DNA of 64,000 nt from Dactylosporangium roseum (GTDB lineage: Bacteria; Actinomycetota; Actinomycetes; Mycobacteriales; Micromonosporaceae): assembly GCF_025264685.1 (NCBI RefSeq), contig NZ_CP073721.1, positions 6,279,501 to 6,343,500 of the forward strand. The letters are read 5' to 3'. Positions within the stretch are counted from its first letter, which is position 1; every line of letters begins with the position of its first letter. The position numbers and the translations under genes are program-made. Under the pieces are notes generated by a model. It was not told where the DNA came from. It saw only the letters and a list, made by a program, of their open reading frames with translations, and did not search any database. Below are positions 60,726 to 64,000 of this stretch, piece by piece.

Positions 60726-60731
60726 ACCCTA
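60726..60731 (-). promoter_or_regulatory. Methyltransferase -10 box
   Basis: TAGGGT on the minus strand, 7 bases before the GTG and 7 bases after the thiC stop, giving a separate leaderless transcript. Confidence 0.5.
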
Positions 60732-60738
60732 GACCACC

Positions 60739-62259
<1,521 letters not shown>

Positions 62260-62347
62260 GTGCGCGTCCCCTCTTTCGGGCAGGCTGCGTCAGCCCCCGA
62301 ATCGCATTGATCCGGGAGTCGTACCGGCTGTGTTCGGTGCGATCGGC

Positions 62348-63142
62348 CTAGTCGAACGGCCCCCAGGACAGCGGCCCGTGCCCGGTTCCGAGGGACCAGC
62401 CGGCCGATCGCGTCAGTGCCTCGTGCACGTACTGCTTCGCCCCGCGCAGCGCGTCGGCGAGGGGCTGCCCGAGCGCGAGCCGCGCGGCGGTCGCCGCCGC
62501 GAAGGTGCACCCGGTGCCGTGGTTGTTCGCCGTGTCGATCCACGGCGCTGTGAGCAGCTCCACCTGCCCGTCGTGCCACACGACGTCGACGGCCTCCGCG
62601 CTGCCGCGCAGGTGGCCGCCCTTGACGACCACACAGCCCGAGCCGTGGACGGCCAGGTCGGTGGCCGCCTTGATCGCGTCGTCGACGTCGACGATCTCGC
62701 GGCCGAGCAGGACCGACGCCTCACGCAGGTTCGGCGTGACCACCGCGGCGTGCGGGAAGAGCAGGTCGAGGTACGCGCGCTCGGCGTCGCGGGTGAAGAG
62801 CCGGTCGCCGGACGACGCCACCAGCACCGGGTCGACGACGAGGCCGGGCAGCCGCGGCGCGTACGTCGCCACCAGCGCCACCGTCTCCGGGGTGGCGAGC
62901 ATGCCGGTCTTGACCGCGGCCACCGGCAGATCGCCGAGGACCGCGTCGAGCTGCGCGCCGACGAACGCCGGCTCGACGGCCGAGACGCCCCGCACGCCGA
63001 TCGTGTCCTGCGCGGTCAGCGCCGTGATCACGCTGGTGCCGAACACCCGGTGCGCGGCGAACGTCTTCAGGTCGGCCTGGATCCCGGCCCCGCCGCCGGA
63101 GTCGGACCCGGCGATCGTGAGCGCGACGGCAGGGTTCGTCAT
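62348..63142 (-). CDS. thiD: Hydroxymethylpyrimidine/phosphomethylpyrimidine kinase ThiD
   Basis: ThiD (264 residues, ribokinase fold) phosphorylates HMP and HMP-P. It begins with ALTIAGSDSGGGAGIQADLK and has the anion-hole and catalytic base in NNHGTGCTFAAATAARL, with VVDPVLVASSGDRL between them. Complete and normal in length. It overlaps the thiE end by 4 bases. Confidence 0.97.
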   Translation of the reverse strand: MTNPAVALTIAGSDSGGGAGIQADLKTFAAHRVFGTSVITALTAQDTIGVRGVSAVEPAFVGAQLDAVLGDLPVAAVKTGMLATPETVALVATYAPRLPGLVVDPVLVASSGDRLFTRDAERAYLDLLFPHAAVVTPNLREASVLLGREIVDVDDAIKAATDLAVHGSGCVVVKGGHLRGSAEAVDVVWHDGQVELLTAPWIDTANNHGTGCTFAAATAARLALGQPLADALRGAKQYVHEALTRSAGWSLGTGHGPLSWGPFD

Positions 63143-63654
63143 GCGGTCAGCAGCTCCTTCACGAGCCGGGCCGGGTCCTCGGCGCGCATCACGGCACCCA
63201 TCACCGCCACCCCCGCGGCACCCTCGTCGAGGCAGTCACGGACGCGGGCCGGCGAGTCGACACCGCCCAGCGCGTACACGGGAATCGGCACCGCGAGCGC
63301 CATCCGCGCCAGGCCGGCGAGGCCGAGCGGCGGCCCGTACCCCGGCTTGGAACGCGTCGGGAAGATCGGCGACAGCGTGGCGAACTCGACGCCGGCCTCG
63401 TGCGCCGTGCAGAGGTCCGCCAGGTTGTGGCACTTGCGCAGCTCCGGCCCCTCCTCCAGGAGCAGCCGCCCGCCGGCGGCCGTCACCCTGGCCCGAAGCC
63501 GCCCGGTGAGGTCCTCGCGCTCGGCCGGCGGCAGGTCGCCCTCGCGCAGCACGAACACCCGCGCCCCGCCGTCGAGCGCACCGTCGACGACCTCGTCCAA
63601 CGGCCGGTGCGCCTGGCGGCGGTCGGTGAACACGACGAGGCCCGGCGCTACCAC
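63139..63654 (-). CDS. thiE: Thiamine-phosphate synthase-like protein ThiE/TenI
   Basis: The 171-residue protein is a shortened ThiE/TenI barrel. FATLSPIFPTRSKPGYGPPLGL and VPIPVYALGGVDSPARVRDC match the family, and CHNLADLCTAHEAGVEF precedes them. Typical ThiE has about 210 residues, so the first strand region is compact and thiazole tautomerase (TenI) activity is an alternative. GTG at 63654 overlaps the thiG stop by 7 bases; no better start exists. Confidence 0.82.
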   Translation of the reverse strand: MVAPGLVVFTDRRQAHRPLDEVVDGALDGGARVFVLREGDLPPAEREDLTGRLRARVTAAGGRLLLEEGPELRKCHNLADLCTAHEAGVEFATLSPIFPTRSKPGYGPPLGLAGLARMALAVPIPVYALGGVDSPARVRDCLDEGAAGVAVMGAVMRAEDPARLVKELLTA

Positions 63655-64000
63655 GGCATACCCCCGGCGGGGCTGGATGCGGTCGCGTGCAGGCGGCGCG
63701 GGATGCGGCCGGCCGTGTACGCGAGCCGGCCCGCCCCGACCGCGAGCCGCATCGCCTCGGCCATCCGCGCCGGGTGCTCGGCCCTGGTGACCGCGGAGGC
63801 GAGCAGCACTCCGTCGCAGCCCAGCTCCATGGCGAGAGCCGCGTCGGAGGCCGTGCCGATCCCGGCGTCGAGGATGACCGGAACGGTGACCTTCTGCCGG
63901 ATCAGCGCGATGTTGTACGGGTTGCGGATGCCCATCCCGGAGCCGATCGGGGCGCCGAGCGGCATGACCGCGGCGCATCCGACGTCGGCGAGGCGCTGGG
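63648..64000 (-). CDS. thiG: Thiazole synthase ThiG (5' part beyond window)
   Basis: The C-terminal 117 residues of ThiG, which forms the thiazole phosphate from DXP, ThiS thiocarboxylate and dehydroglycine. CAAVMPLGAPIGSGMGIRNP, PVILDAGIGTASDAALAMELG and DGVLLASAVTRAEHP are characteristic. The start lies outside the window. Confidence 0.95.
   Translation of the reverse strand, partial: QRLADVGCAAVMPLGAPIGSGMGIRNPYNIALIRQKVTVPVILDAGIGTASDAALAMELGCDGVLLASAVTRAEHPARMAEAMRLAVGAGRLAYTAGRIPRRLHATASSPAGGMPW

Noticed and set aside
62260..62347. TPP riboswitch before thiC
   Set aside because: The conserved CUGAGA and GAACCUGAUC-type segments are missing and the gap is short.

Overview
The window is chromosomal DNA of a high-GC actinobacterium, most likely a member of the Micromonosporaceae or a close relative. 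The signs are GC-rich third codon positions, a his operon with the bifunctional isomerase gene priA, a Wag31-type DivIVA next to a dcw cluster, a MurE with the DNPR motif expected for meso-diaminopimelate, and many start codons 6 to 9 bases behind a TANNNT box (leaderless transcripts). No phage, plasmid, IS transposase, CRISPR array, rRNA or tRNA was seen. The placement is inferred from gene content, not from a database match.

Layout. 1-5505: the 3' part of an acyl-CoA ligase, a MocR-type regulator, a YczE-like membrane protein, an EamA exporter and a LysR regulator. 5591-11171 (minus): the operon hisD-hisC-hisB-orf50-hisH-orf104-priA-hisF, with two small membrane-protein genes inserted. 11242-14277: a TetR repressor diverging from an epoxide hydrolase with paired palindromic operators, then a Lon N-terminal-domain protein. 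14391-25979 (mostly minus): a membrane protein, dnaE, a MinD/ParA-like ATPase, a membrane-anchored protein, an RluD-type pseudouridine synthase, lspA, a DksA/TraR-like protein, a cation/proton antiporter, a DUF167 protein and a membrane protein with a Cys/His tail.

26237-44457 (minus): the division and wall cluster, read in transcription order mraZ-rsmH-ftsL-ftsI-murE-murF-mraY-ftsW-murG-murC-ftsQ-ftsZ-ylmE-sepF-yggT-divIVA. murD is absent between mraY and ftsW, where a perfect 25-bp inverted repeat lies. The pgeF/ylmD gene usually found after ftsZ is also absent, and a roughly 210-bp dispersed element sits there instead. A decayed DinB-family fragment lies between ftsZ and ftsQ. Divergent from mraZ is murT-gatD; the shared intergenic region carries three sets of GTGGAG boxes at 10-bp period, matching MraZ operators.

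47037-50014 (minus): leuS behind a leader peptide with two consecutive CTT Leu codons and an intrinsic terminator, which is the layout of a transcription attenuator. 50634-55452 (plus): a MoxR, DUF58 and transglutaminase operon. 55453-56436: a gene-free stretch with a second, inverted copy of the dispersed element and a 21-bp tandem repeat. 56437-60718: a DUF3040 membrane protein, DNA polymerase IV, an unrecognised protein under a probable iron-box promoter, a nucleotide-pyrophosphatase-like enzyme and a methyltransferase. 60739-64000 (minus): thiG (partial), thiE, thiD and thiC for thiamine synthesis.

The main genes cover lipid II synthesis and septation, histidine and thiamine synthesis, DNA replication and leucyl-tRNA charging. 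The least explained parts are non-coding: the dispersed hairpin element, the palindrome at the murD position, the MraZ box array and the leuS leader.
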